Positions 1 to 9,553 of a DNA stretch of 64,000 nucleotides are shown in pieces. How positions within the stretch are numbered: the first letter of the stretch is position 1; each line of letters starts with the position of its first letter. The position numbers and the translations under genes were made by a program. The notes under the pieces were generated by a model. The model made no database searches, was not told where the DNA came from, and saw only the letters and a program-made list of their open reading frames with translations. This DNA is from Salinivirgaceae bacterium (lineage in GTDB: Bacteria > Bacteroidota > Bacteroidia > Bacteroidales > SZUA-534): assembly GCA_017527435.1 (NCBI GenBank), contig JAFXQB010000020.1:1-64000 (forward strand), in the 5' to 3' direction.

Positions 1-1050
1 GGCTATCCACATTGAGTTGGCATCGGCATTTGTTGACGATGATGCGAACACGTAGTCGCCCGATTTGTATGTTGTGCCAGATACCCATGAACCTTTGTTG
101 GTAAGGCCCACACCTGGGTCACCCTTCGGACCTTGCGGACCAGTTGGACCAGCGGGACCTTGAATACCTTGCGGTCCCTGAACGCCCTGCTGTCCTTGCG
201 GACCTTGCTGTCCGTTGGGTCCCTGAATACCCTGCTCGCCCTGCGGTCCTTGCGGTCCGCGGTCGCCGGTTTCTCCCTTGGGCGCCTGGAATTCAACCCA
301 GTCTGCTCCTGTGGCAGGTGCCACTGCCGATGCTGATATCTCTCTCTGCGCTATCCACATTGAGTTCACATCGGCGTTTGCCGTCGATGGTGCGAACACG
401 TAGTCGCCTTCCTTGTATGTGTTGCTTGCTGACCATGCACCACGGTTGACAAGCCCTGTTCCGGCGTCACCTTTCGGGCCTCGCGGTCCTTCGGGGCCAG
501 CCGGCCCCTGAATACCTTGCAAGCCTTGTGCTCCGGTATCGCCTTTGTCACCCTTATCACCTTTGTCGCCTTTGTCACCCTTCTCACCATTGCCACCGTT
601 GGCAGCATAATAGGCGTAAGGCACCGACTGCAGTTTGGTTGAGCCCATGTCGGTATACTTGGTGCCGCCGTTGGGGTCAATCTCGACGCGCATCCACACG
701 TCGCCGCTCGCCCAGTCAACATCTGACAGCTTCTTGCCGCCAACAGCCTGCCCAGAGCCCACGGTGACGCTCAACACGCCGTAGCTGTTGGTTGTCACGG
801 TCTGTGTCTCTTGATACATCACCTGTTTACCGGTTTGGTCGGTCAGTGTCAGGCGAAGGCCCACTTTCGAGTTGTCAACAAGTTCGCCGGCGGCGTTGCG
901 CACCACTGCCTGGTACGAGAATCCTGCCGGTGTGGTAGATGCCGTGCCGTCAGATTGGTCGGTTGGACTCTGACTGCCGCTTGCTGAACTGATTGCCCAC
1001 GAGTGTGCCACAAGTGCGGAACAAATCAATAGTGAAAAAAGTTTTTTCAT
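1..1050 (-). CDS. Collagen-like repeat surface protein, C-terminus beyond window edge
   Basis: The frame runs open for 350 codons from an ATG at 1050 to base 1, so the gene is cut by the left edge. Residues 1-19 form a signal peptide ending in AHSWA. Residues 41-150 resemble the domain that often precedes collagen-like repeats in Bacteroidota proteins ([12 protein letters not shown], then a WMRVEID segment). Gly-X-Y tracts occupy about residues 155-197 and 258-314, including four consecutive GDK triplets. After each tract comes a copy of a roughly 35-residue module with the core GDYVFA and ending NSMWIA (about 203-234 and 319-350). The module resembles small aromatic carbohydrate-binding modules, but that is inference. 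It is probably exported and fibrous. The function is unknown, and a sorting or anchoring domain may lie outside the window. Confidence 0.85.
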   Translation of the reverse strand, partial: MKKLFSLLICSALVAHSWAISSASGSQSPTDQSDGTASTTPAGFSYQAVVRNAAGELVDNSKVGLRLTLTDQTGKQVMYQETQTVTTNSYGVLSVTVGSGQAVGGKKLSDVDWASGDVWMRVEIDPNGGTKYTDMGSTKLQSVPYAYYAANGGNGEKGDKGDKGDKGDKGDTGAQGLQGIQGPAGPEGPRGPKGDAGTGLVNRGAWSASNTYKEGDYVFAPSTANADVNSMWIAQREISASAVAPATGADWVEFQAPKGETGDRGPQGPQGEQGIQGPNGQQGPQGQQGVQGPQGIQGPAGPTGPQGPKGDPGVGLTNKGSWVSGTTYKSGDYVFASSSTNADANSMWIA

Positions 1051-1208
1051 AGTATTTCCGTTTTTAATCATAGGGGATACAAATACTTGTCTTTCATATT
1101 TTTAATGATAGTCAGGCAATGAGCGTTACCGCCAATTGCCTGAAATCTATTTTAATATAAATATAGGTATAATTCCGAAAAATCACAAAACGAGTAGGAT
1201 AGAGATTC

Positions 1209-1586
1209 TTAATTGTCGGCAAGAAGTATTATACGGTTGTTGATGATAGTCAGGCTACCGTCGATAACTTCAAACACAACATTTTTGTATTTCGGGTTCA
1301 CATTGCAGAAATCGTTGCTGCTGATCCCCATGCTGTAGGTACCAGCTTTCACAGCGCTCACCGAATCGATGGCGTAGCAGACAAAATCGTCGGCAGAGTA
1401 GTAGCGAGAGTTGGTCTCAACGGTATAGCCAACAGCTGAGTGTCGTTGGCCATTGTACTCAAAGTTCACATTGTTGCCTTTGATGGTTACCACAACAGTT
1501 TGATTGTAGTCTTCCGACATGGCGGCAGCTGTAATCACTGAAAGAACTGCTGCAAAAAAGAGTCCGATAAAAAATTTTCTTCTCAT
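1209..1586 (-). CDS. Small secreted protein of unknown function
   Basis: 125 residues. The ATG at 1586 is chosen because it directly begins a clear signal peptide (MRRKFFIGLFF, cleavage near ITAAA). A longer reading from 1679 would put 31 unlikely residues in front of it. The mature part of about 100 residues is rich in beta-type segments (TVVVTIKGNNVNFEYNG, VVFEVIDGSLTIINN) and has two cysteines (residues 70 and 94 of this reading, in VCYAID and DFCNVN) that might form a disulfide. I do not recognise a family. It follows the collagen-like gene's strand but is upstream of it with 158 bp between, so co-transcription is uncertain. A set of 21-bp direct repeats lies about 100 bp upstream of its start. 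Confidence 0.7.
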   Translation of the reverse strand: MRRKFFIGLFFAAVLSVITAAAMSEDYNQTVVVTIKGNNVNFEYNGQRHSAVGYTVETNSRYYSADDFVCYAIDSVSAVKAGTYSMGISSNDFCNVNPKYKNVVFEVIDGSLTIINNRIILLADN

Positions 1587-1688
1587 AGTTTTATAGTTTA
1601 AAAATTGATGATTCATTTTTCGTTGTTTTTTGTTCTTGTTTACGATTTCAAATGTCGGAACGACAAGCACAATAAACAATAGCCGAAA

Positions 1689-1772
1689 AACGAACGGCGG
1701 GTTTGGCTTAACGAACGGTAGGGTTTTACAAACGAACGGCGGGTTTCACTTAACGAACGGCGAAATAAAGGG
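1689..1772. repeat. Four direct repeats with exact 21-bp period
   Basis: The nonamer AACGAACGG begins at 1689, 1710, 1731 and 1752, exactly 21 bp apart. The flanking bases are partly conserved (CGGGTTT after copies 1 and 3, CTT before copies 2 and 4). The period equals two helical turns, so all copies face the same side of the DNA. The array lies in the 347-bp gap between the small secreted protein gene and the FeoB-associated gene. The rest of that gap (1773-1933) shows nothing recognisable. Confidence 0.85.
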
Positions 1773-1933
1773 GGCAAATTTGGTCCAAAATCGACTGTTT
1801 TTTGAGTGATTTTGAGCCTAAAAACGCGGATTTTTCTCTTTATGCCGATAAAATTTGAAAAACAAACAGTCCGATTGGCCGTTTGAAAAAGGAAAAATTC
1901 AAGAATTTATTGGGGAATTTTGCGCTATGGGTG

Positions 1934-2092
1934 TTACTCTTTTATCTGGCAATTCTCGCAACCACACTGACAATCCTTGCCACATCCGCATCCGCAGTCG
2001 TTTCCGCGGCCTGTGATACGGTCGTAGAGCCGTTTGGCGAAGAAAATGACCGCCGCCGCAATCAGAATCCAGACTATGATGGTTTGAAGCAT
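1934..2092 (-). CDS. FeoB-associated Cys-rich membrane protein
   Basis: 52 residues, ATG at 2092, TAA at 1934-1936. The N-terminus is one transmembrane helix (LQTIIVWILIAAAVIFF) followed by a basic stretch (AKRLYDRITGRG) and a Cys-rich tail with seven Cys in CGCGCGKDCQCGCENC. This is the layout of the FeoB-associated Cys-rich membrane protein family, usually found just downstream of feoB, as here (150 bp after the FeoAB stop, same strand). Its role is not settled; iron handling at the inner membrane or FeoB partnering is the usual suggestion. A 75-codon frame on the other strand covers the same DNA, but the family match and context favour this strand. Confidence 0.9.
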   Translation of the reverse strand: MLQTIIVWILIAAAVIFFAKRLYDRITGRGNDCGCGCGKDCQCGCENCQIKE

Positions 2093-2241
2093 TTTTTTTT
2101 CTGGTGTTAGGTATTGGGTGTTAGTGAATAATGAATTACGAATCCTTACACTTTACTCTTTACACATTAATCATTACTCAATTCTTGTCCGATGTCTGTA
2201 GTCATAATAAGCGTCAAATCCTAATTCCTACATTCTAAATC

Positions 2242-4734
2242 CTAAATAATCATGCTTCCAATCTGGAACACCGCAAACGCCATAAGCCACGCGAGTGCTG
2301 TGGTGTAGCAGCCTGTCAGGATCGCCCATTTGCGGCCGCCTTCCTTCTTGATGGCGGTGATGGCCGCAATGCACGGCATATAGATGAGCACAAAAATCAT
2401 CATGCTGAAGGCCACAAGCGGATTGAACACCTTCTCGCCTTTGTGCGGTCCGCTTTTGTAGGTTTGCTGTTGCAGTTTGGTTTGCAGAGCGGCGGTGTCA
2501 TCATCGCTGTCGCCTGCTTGGTATAGAACACCCATTGTGCTCACAACCACTTCTTTAGCAGCCAATCCAGTCAGCAGGCAGACACCGATTTTCCAGTCGA
2601 AACCCAGCGGGCGGATGACAGGCTCGATGAAGTGCCCCAATTGTCCGATGTATGATTTCTCGAGGTGTTCAGACTCTTTTTCATATTCGAGTTGCTCAAT
2701 GCTGACGGCTTTTTGGTCGTCGGTCAGCGTGGTGTCTTCTGCCACAAGGGCGATGGCCATGTTGTATGGCGTTGAATAGTGCACTTTCTGCGGGAAGTGT
2801 CCAAGTGCCCAAATGATTATCGACGCAAACAGAATCACCGTTCCCATCTTTTTCAGATATTGTGCGCTTTTATCCCACATGTGTACCAATGTGTTACGCA
2901 GTGTGGGGATGCGGTAGGGCGGCAGTTCCATCACAAACGGGGCTTCGCTGTGTTTGAAGAACAAGCGTTTGAAAACAATGGCTGAAATTATCGCTAAAGC
3001 GATGCCTATCAGATAGATTGACAGTAGGATAAGCGCCTGATGCGAACTGAAAAACGCCGAAATCAGCAATATGAAAACCGGAAGCCGCGCGCTGCACGAC
3101 ATAAACGGCACAATGAGCATTGTGAGCAGTCGGTCCTTTTGGTTTTCGAGTGTTCGAGTGGCCATAATGGCTGGCACGTTGCATCCGAAGCCCATCACAA
3201 GTGGAATGAACGACTTGCCGTGAAGGCCAATTTTGTGCATCGCCACATCCATAATGAATGCCGCCCGAGCCATATAGCCCGTATCTTCCATAATGGATAT
3301 AAACAGGAACAAAATCAGTATGTTAGGCAGGAAAACAATGACACCGCCAACACCGCTGATAATGCCATCGATGAGCATATCGTGCAGCAGTCCTTCGGGA
3401 ATCAGTCCCGACAGGAAGTCGCCAAGCCAGTCCACACCAGCTTCAATCCAATCCATCGGGTATTGGCCCAAAACGAACGTGGCTTCAAACATCAGCCACA
3501 TGAAAAATATGAAGGCAGGAATGCCCAACCATTTGTGTGTCAGTATCTTGTCGATACGATAACCCTTGCCGTTGTCGGGTTGCTGCGATGGCTGGAAAGT
3601 CTCTTTCAATGCGCCGCGGATGAAACCATAACGAGCGTCGGCAAGCACCGTCTCGGCCTGATTGCCATACTCGCGCTCAAGTTCGGCCCGTTCCTTGTCG
3701 GCCCATTCAATGATGTGGTTGGCATCGGGGTGTGCGGCAATGTTCTTGATGAAAATCTTGTCGCCTTCGAGCAGTTTGATGGCGGCAAAGCGCGGAAAAT
3801 ATTTCTCGTTAAGTAGTTGATGCTGTTCGATTTCTGACTTCACCACACCGATGGCCTTCTCAATGTTGCTGCCATAGTTGACCTGAATCTGGCGTACATC
3901 GGTGTCGCGTTCTTCGAACACTTCTATAATCCTGTCGAACAGTTGGTTAAGTCCAGCACCGTCGCGGCCGTTGGTTGGCACAAACGGAATGCCGAGCATC
4001 TTGCCAAGCATGTCGTAGTCGAGCACATCGCCCTTGCGTTTCAGTTCGTCGAACATATTCAGCGCCACTACCATCTTGATATTCATCGCGATAAGTTGCG
4101 TGGTCAGGTAAAGGTTGCGCTCAAGGTTCGATGCGTCGATGACGTTCAGAATGATGTCGGGATTTTCCTCGAAAATGTGTTTCCGAACGTAGAGTTCCTC
4201 TGGTGTATATTCTGATATTGAGTAAGTTCCGGGCAGGTCGGTGATGTTGATGGTGTAGCCTTTGTGCGTGACGCTGGCCATTTTGGTGTCAACAGTCACG
4301 CCGCTGTAGTTGCCCACCTTCTCGTGGCGGCCAGTGGCGTGGTTGAAGAGCGATGTTTTGCCGCAGTTTGGGTTCCCCACAAGGGCGATGTTGATGGTGT
4401 GACTCATCTGCGTGGCGCGGTTGCGGAAGGGCTCCGAGATGACGGCATCCTTATCGAAATTGTCGCCTTGGTTGGTTGCCGCATTCGGGTCGGTAACAAC
4501 TTCAATCAGTTCGGCCTCGCTACGCCGCAGCGAAACGTGGTAGCCAAGCAGTTCGTATTCAATCGGGTCCTTCAGCGGCGCGTATTTTATCAGCCTGATG
4601 CTGGTGCCCGAGACAAAGCCCATTTCGGTAATCCGTTTGCGGAAAGCGCCGTGCCCCAGCACTTTGGTGATGATGGCCGGCTTGCTGTCAGTCAGTTCCG
4701 ACAGCCGTTTTTTGTTGAAAATCGCTTCATCCAT
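2242..4734 (-). CDS. feoB: FeoAB fusion, ferrous iron transporter
   Basis: 830 residues. Residues about 1-80 are a FeoA (SH3-like) domain (LSELTDSKPAIITKV, RITEMGF). After a linker comes the FeoB G domain with P-loop GNPNCGKT (120-127), DLPG (166-169) and NMFD (226-229), then a helical region, then the polytopic permease. The permease includes a Gate-type segment with SCSARLPVF and the late GLAAKEVVV segment. It imports Fe2+ across the inner membrane. FeoA and FeoB are usually separate in Proteobacteria; fusion is common in Bacteroidota. The Cys-rich companion gene follows at 2092. A TAnnTTTG promoter box sits 20 bp before the start. Confidence 0.97.
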   Translation of the reverse strand: MDEAIFNKKRLSELTDSKPAIITKVLGHGAFRKRITEMGFVSGTSIRLIKYAPLKDPIEYELLGYHVSLRRSEAELIEVVTDPNAATNQGDNFDKDAVISEPFRNRATQMSHTINIALVGNPNCGKTSLFNHATGRHEKVGNYSGVTVDTKMASVTHKGYTINITDLPGTYSISEYTPEELYVRKHIFEENPDIILNVIDASNLERNLYLTTQLIAMNIKMVVALNMFDELKRKGDVLDYDMLGKMLGIPFVPTNGRDGAGLNQLFDRIIEVFEERDTDVRQIQVNYGSNIEKAIGVVKSEIEQHQLLNEKYFPRFAAIKLLEGDKIFIKNIAAHPDANHIIEWADKERAELEREYGNQAETVLADARYGFIRGALKETFQPSQQPDNGKGYRIDKILTHKWLGIPAFIFFMWLMFEATFVLGQYPMDWIEAGVDWLGDFLSGLIPEGLLHDMLIDGIISGVGGVIVFLPNILILFLFISIMEDTGYMARAAFIMDVAMHKIGLHGKSFIPLVMGFGCNVPAIMATRTLENQKDRLLTMLIVPFMSCSARLPVFILLISAFFSSHQALILLSIYLIGIALAIISAIVFKRLFFKHSEAPFVMELPPYRIPTLRNTLVHMWDKSAQYLKKMGTVILFASIIIWALGHFPQKVHYSTPYNMAIALVAEDTTLTDDQKAVSIEQLEYEKESEHLEKSYIGQLGHFIEPVIRPLGFDWKIGVCLLTGLAAKEVVVSTMGVLYQAGDSDDDTAALQTKLQQQTYKSGPHKGEKVFNPLVAFSMMIFVLIYMPCIAAITAIKKEGGRKWAILTGCYTTALAWLMAFAVFQIGSMII

Positions 4735-4754
4735 ACCATTCTCAATTTCGGGCG

Positions 4755-4762
4755 CAAATGTA
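4755..4762 (-). promoter_or_regulatory. Candidate -7 box of the feoAB promoter
   Basis: On the minus strand this reads TACATTTG, matching the Bacteroidota TAnnTTTG -7 element, 20 bp upstream of the feoAB ATG. No TTTG -33 element is seen at 19-21 bp spacing. No Fur-box search was possible by eye with confidence. Confidence 0.45.
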
Positions 4763-4893
4763 TTTTAAATATGTGTCGGCGGTTAGATAAAACAACTATT
4801 AAAAGTTGGGATTTTTTGTGCGCCGGATAATCATTTGTAATGATTGGTTTCAAGTTGCTGCGGAAAGTGGTTTGGGCAGCGGAGTGTCCAGTA

Positions 4894-7800
4894 TCACTTG
4901 ATTACTATTTTGACCGACACAATGCCACTCTGCGTTTCGGCAATCAGAGTGTAAATGCCTGCCGTAATCGGCCGTAGGTCTATTCTTCCGCCATCGACAG
5001 TGGCTTTTTTCACCAATCGGCCGTTAGCGTCAATGATTGAAACGGTTTGTCCGTTGAAGTCGGGCAAGTTAATCAGTCCATCCGATGGGTTCGGATAGAT
5101 TTTTATACCGGCCTGTTCTTCTGTGCCATAACTTGTGCCGGCCACTTTCCGAAGAGAAAGTCTGATTGTGACGTTGCCGGTGCAAATCATAGAGTCCGAT
5201 AGGGTTCTGCGGCCATTGGCAATTTCGTAGCCGTCTTTGCTGATAGTGTAAGCGATATTTGTGCTGTCGGAAATTCCGTCGAATACGGCGCGCCCTGTGC
5301 TGTCGGTGTTTTTGTCAATGCCATTCACGGTTATCAGAGCAGAGTCGATTGGATTCACACCATCAGACAGGTAGAAAGTCAGTGAGTACGTTTTGGGTGG
5401 CAATGTGTCGTTTGGCTGTTGGCCATTACCAACGGTGTCGTTAGGTTGCGGACCGGTGCCAATGGTATCGATGAGTGCCAGATTGACGTCAATGGTTGCT
5501 GACTGGCGTAGGTTGAAAATAGTGTCGGTCAGAGCAGTTCTTCCTATGGCGATAGAGTAGGGAACGGTGTCGGTTTTCTCTATTCTTGTAGCGGCAATTC
5601 CCGTGCTGTCAGTCTGTAATGCGGTGTTGCTAATGATTATGCCGATGCCGGCAACAGGCTTTTCGTTGTTGTGAACGTTGAACGTGAGAAGTGGCATTTT
5701 GGTGATGCCGGCCAGTATCAGAGTGTCACTGTTAATGTTGATTGTGCCATTACTTATAAGGTAATCATTGGCAGTAACAGTGTATTTTATCGGTCGGCTC
5801 GGAATCTTTTCAAAGGTTGCCCAGCCGAATTCATCGGTTGTGACGTTTCGGTCGTAAATGGTGATTTGGGCGTTTGGCAGGCTTGCGTGTGTTGCCGAAT
5901 CAATAATGTGGAAAGTTACGTCGAACACGTTAAGCTGCCGCACTTGTAGGCTGAATCGCACAGTGTCGTTTGATGTGGTTATTGTCTCTGCATCCACGGC
6001 GTAATCAATGGTGTTGACTTCGTATTCGAGCCGTCGGTTGGTGAATACGTACATGTTGGCTTGTCCGTTATTGTTGGTTAGTGCACTGCTGCCCGCAACC
6101 GAAATCTTGATGTCCGGGACAGGCAGTCCGTCGGTGTCTTTCACATCGAAGAACACATATTTCGGCTTCTGGTAGCGGAATGTGGTGTTCGGGCGATATG
6201 AAGTGCTTTTATATACATCTTTTATATCGGCACCTGAATTAATTGGGTTGCCATCATCGTCATGATCATCGTATGAATTGCGGGCAACTGAAGCCTTATT
6301 AGTCGAATGGCAGTAAATTTCGGGTGCGTAGTCCGGATCAACAAAATTGCTGTTTTTACCCCACGTCAAATCAAGCAGCACGTTGCTTTTCCCGTCGTAG
6401 ACAAAGGGCTTGTCGAACTTTAGCTCAAGCGTCTTGCTGTCAATTTTCAACAAATCAATTTTGAGAACCGTTTCGGCATCACTCATATCGATGAAATATT
6501 CAAGACCTTTCAGATTGTCTTCCTTATAGTATTTCATTTTTAATGTGAAATCCTTGTATCCGTTGAATTTGTTTTTCGGTGTGATGTAAGAAAATTGCCA
6601 AACAAGTTCTTCGATACTAATAGGTTTGTTACCAAGGTCGGCAGCTGTGTAAACAATCTGTGAATGGCTGTTTTTGTAGTAGTTGTTGAACGGATAATGA
6701 TATTCGGTTTGTGTTCCTGTACCAATGATTTTGTCTTCAAGCTTGCCAATGATCATAGTGTATCGGCACGAGTCGGAATGTTGCGGTTGGCTGGCTGTTG
6801 CGGTGACTTTGAAGCCGAAGAGTGTCATCATGTCGGCATATTCGTCAGCGGCAATGGTGAATCGGCAGAGAGCAGTGTCGCCAGGATTCAAATTGCTGAT
6901 GGAATGTTCGTCGTTGATAACCAAAACTTTCGGCTGCCCGTTGTCAGCGGTCAGTTTCACAGTGGCGGCATCAATGCGCTCATGTCCGATATTGGTTATT
7001 GGAATGATAATGTCTGCGGTCTCACCGGGTAACATCTGTCCGTTTGGCTTGTCGAAGGTCGCCTTTTGGACAAGTTTCAGTCTTGGCGCCGTAACATTAA
7101 GCAGGAACTCGCTTTTTGTCGTCCTGCCATCTTCGGTAATAGTGAATTTGAATGGTATTTTCGTGCCGTCGGCAATGTTACTGTGCAATTCGATATGGCA
7201 CAGATTCGTGTATGTTTGGAAAGACTGGCTTCCGATGGAAGGGATTGATGTTTGTGCTGCGCCTATGCTCTTTACATGCGGGCTTGTGCTGGTAATGTTC
7301 ACTGTGGCAGTTTGCGATGCCTGCTGGCCCAGATTGTTTACTTTAACATCGAAACTGGCATTGCCGCCATACTGCATACTCTTGTTTTTGAATGGGTTGT
7401 CCATTATCACAAGGAATGATTTGTCGGGCAGGATAGCTGTGATTTTTCCGAAGTATGGCTTGTATCGCGGTTTTGTCACAACCACATCAATCTCACCAGG
7501 TGTACTCACCGGTTTGATAGGCACGTTAACACTTTGTTCGCCTTTGGCCACGTAGGCCGCGCCAAGCAATTCGCCATTTAGTGATAGCGCCACGTATGAG
7601 CCGCTTGCTGCGTTGACTGTCGCAAAACTGCTATTTACCGGCATTGTGATGTTGTGGCTGACGGTGTTGTCTTTCGGTTCGCCGAAATAGACCAGCAGCG
7701 ACGGGTCGCCCAAGTAGTTGTAGCCTTCCCAATAGTATGTGTCCCAATTCCCTGTCATACTGCTTGGATAGCCGTTGTCGCAGGCTTCGGTCACGGCCAT

Positions 7801-9471
7801 GTTACCAGCGAACATGATGGCACCGCCACATACATAATCCGATACAAAAGGCATGTCAAACGCCCCGGTAGTAGTGGCACTCGTGTCGGGGCAAATTCCG
7901 CTTGAACCTCGATGTGCGCCTACCGCCCAATAAAAATCAGGATACCAGTAAGTCTTTGGTGACGAGCCGATGTAGGCCACCGCACCACTATTCTCTTTTC
8001 TAAGCCATGTCTCACCAAGACATTCTTCTTTGGTATATTGTCCTGATAAACAGCAGTTTGCTACCACAAATGGGAATTGGCCGCGAAACCCGAAATCCCT
8101 AACTTTGTTTTGAGAAAGTTCAGGATCAGACCATTCTGTGGTTTCACCGTGGGCAGTGTAGGTCATCAGCCCCACAGCCACGCTTGAGTCGGCATAGCAG
8201 CCCGAATAGCTTGTCGTGAATTTCTTGACTTTGCTATAACCGTTTTTCGCGTTAATGCGGTTGTTGGTAATGTAGTTTACGGTAGGAATGCCAACAGCGG
8301 AGCGCCATGAACCATCATAGCCGGCAATGAGTGTGGCTTTCGACAGATAACTCGGGTCATCAAAAAGGTATTTCTCATAGGTGATAGTTTTGTCGGCAAT
8401 GGCTTTCATCTGATCGGCAGTGCGGGCCGAAAAGCGTCCATAGTGAATGTCGGGGATAAAATCGTCATCGCCGTCCATGCAGACGTAGTAAAGGTCGGTG
8501 CCGTAGCCGGTTACTGTACCTGTCTGTGATGCAGGAATCTTGTCGGTGTCGGCGGCAAGAAGTAGAAACGCTGGTGCTGGTGAATCTGCTGTGTCTGCAT
8601 ATTGCGCAGAAACCCATGCTTTTATGTCGGCTGCGGTTTTCCCGATAATATCAGTGGTGGCCACCACAACGTTGAAGCCTTTCTGCCGTTTCCATTTTAT
8701 GAAATCCGACAAGGATTTGACAAAGGCCGTATCGGTGATAATCAGGTATTTAACCGGATATTTTGTCAGGTTTGGATTACCGCTTTTGTAGTTGTCCAAA
8801 GCCGAATAAACACCGTCGAAATATGGCGAGTCGCCTTTTGCCCCCGACTTTGCCAAGCCGCCTTCGAAATCAACGTCAAATTCAATGTTGCTGAGCACCA
8901 TCAGCGTGTTTTGCTTCGGGTTGTAGCGAACAGGGTTCACGGTTACCTGGCCAATGCCAATGCCGCGCATGGTTCCAACTGGTGTTATTGAAACAAGTTC
9001 GTTTTGAGTGAAATAGTTGCGGCGGTACGAGCGTTTGCGATATTTCATTTTTTGCTCTTTGCCGCTTTTGCTTTGCGACGGTTGGCGCGGTGTTATTCTT
9101 CGGTCAATGCCAATATCCGACAGGTTGTAAAATATTGTGTCAGCGTGTTTTATGGTGACTATGGGTTTTGCCCCCGAAGGCATTTGCACAAGTTTTCTGA
9201 AGGCGGGCAACTGAGGTTCGCCTTCGGAGCCGGTAATATATGCGCCTTCGGTTTGTAGTTCAATAAAATCGCCCTTTTTGGTTGTGGTGTCGTTCAGACT
9301 AATGGCGCCAACGTTCGCGGTCAGTCTCAAATGCTTTGCATTGCTTTCACGAATTGTGAGCCCATTGCTTGCATGGCGTTTCCCTTTGTCGGGCAACAAC
9401 TGTTTGCTCTGCGCGTAAATGCTTGGGCAACAGAGTAATAGTAGCAATATGGGTAGCAATCTGCGAATCAT
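4894..9471 (-). CDS. Gingipain-like C25 cysteine protease with type IX sorting domain
   Basis: 1525 residues. Residues 1-20 are a signal peptide (LLPILLLLLCC). A propeptide-like region is followed by the caspase-fold catalytic domain at about 235-600. Candidate catalytic residues are His441 (YTAHGETTEW) and Cys474 (VANCCLSGQY), 33 residues apart, the same spacing as in P. gingivalis RgpB. Several beta-rich Ig or carboxypeptidase-regulatory-like modules follow (about 600-1440). The last 69 residues (1457-1525) start KIYPNPSDG and end in KIVIK, the type A sorting domain of the type IX secretion system. It is predicted to be secreted or attached to the cell surface. Substrate specificity cannot be read from the sequence; it need not be an Arg or Lys gingipain. 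Confidence 0.92.
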   Translation of the reverse strand: MIRRLLPILLLLLCCPSIYAQSKQLLPDKGKRHASNGLTIRESNAKHLRLTANVGAISLNDTTTKKGDFIELQTEGAYITGSEGEPQLPAFRKLVQMPSGAKPIVTIKHADTIFYNLSDIGIDRRITPRQPSQSKSGKEQKMKYRKRSYRRNYFTQNELVSITPVGTMRGIGIGQVTVNPVRYNPKQNTLMVLSNIEFDVDFEGGLAKSGAKGDSPYFDGVYSALDNYKSGNPNLTKYPVKYLIITDTAFVKSLSDFIKWKRQKGFNVVVATTDIIGKTAADIKAWVSAQYADTADSPAPAFLLLAADTDKIPASQTGTVTGYGTDLYYVCMDGDDDFIPDIHYGRFSARTADQMKAIADKTITYEKYLFDDPSYLSKATLIAGYDGSWRSAVGIPTVNYITNNRINAKNGYSKVKKFTTSYSGCYADSSVAVGLMTYTAHGETTEWSDPELSQNKVRDFGFRGQFPFVVANCCLSGQYTKEECLGETWLRKENSGAVAYIGSSPKTYWYPDFYWAVGAHRGSSGICPDTSATTTGAFDMPFVSDYVCGGAIMFAGNMAVTEACDNGYPSSMTGNWDTYYWEGYNYLGDPSLLVYFGEPKDNTVSHNITMPVNSSFATVNAASGSYVALSLNGELLGAAYVAKGEQSVNVPIKPVSTPGEIDVVVTKPRYKPYFGKITAILPDKSFLVIMDNPFKNKSMQYGGNASFDVKVNNLGQQASQTATVNITSTSPHVKSIGAAQTSIPSIGSQSFQTYTNLCHIELHSNIADGTKIPFKFTITEDGRTTKSEFLLNVTAPRLKLVQKATFDKPNGQMLPGETADIIIPITNIGHERIDAATVKLTADNGQPKVLVINDEHSISNLNPGDTALCRFTIAADEYADMMTLFGFKVTATASQPQHSDSCRYTMIIGKLEDKIIGTGTQTEYHYPFNNYYKNSHSQIVYTAADLGNKPISIEELVWQFSYITPKNKFNGYKDFTLKMKYYKEDNLKGLEYFIDMSDAETVLKIDLLKIDSKTLELKFDKPFVYDGKSNVLLDLTWGKNSNFVDPDYAPEIYCHSTNKASVARNSYDDHDDDGNPINSGADIKDVYKSTSYRPNTTFRYQKPKYVFFDVKDTDGLPVPDIKISVAGSSALTNNNGQANMYVFTNRRLEYEVNTIDYAVDAETITTSNDTVRFSLQVRQLNVFDVTFHIIDSATHASLPNAQITIYDRNVTTDEFGWATFEKIPSRPIKYTVTANDYLISNGTININSDTLILAGITKMPLLTFNVHNNEKPVAGIGIIISNTALQTDSTGIAATRIEKTDTVPYSIAIGRTALTDTIFNLRQSATIDVNLALIDTIGTGPQPNDTVGNGQQPNDTLPPKTYSLTFYLSDGVNPIDSALITVNGIDKNTDSTGRAVFDGISDSTNIAYTISKDGYEIANGRRTLSDSMICTGNVTIRLSLRKVAGTSYGTEEQAGIKIYPNPSDGLINLPDFNGQTVSIIDANGRLVKKATVDGGRIDLRPITAGIYTLIAETQSGIVSVKIVIK

Positions 9472-9553
9472 GTTGCAAATCTACTCAAAACTTTTTCAAA
9501 TTGGTGGGTTTTGTGATTAAATAGGGCTGATTATTGGCGAAATATGCAGTTTT

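Noticed and set aside
133..767. Plus- and minus-strand frames of 60-125 codons in the first 800 bp
   Set aside because: They are shadows of the Gly-X-Y-rich collagen-like gene, whose triplet bias opens other frames.
1689..1772. CRISPR-like array
   Set aside because: Repeats of 9 bp with 12-bp gaps and no cas genes; unit and spacer lengths do not fit CRISPR.
1883..2110. 75-codon plus-strand frame with a hydrophobic segment
   Set aside because: It is antisense to the FeoB-associated Cys-rich gene, which has a family match and the right context.
9476..9483. TAGATTTG box before the C25 protease as a promoter
   Set aside because: It ends only 4 bp before the ATG, which would give a leaderless transcript, and no -33 element is at the right spacing.
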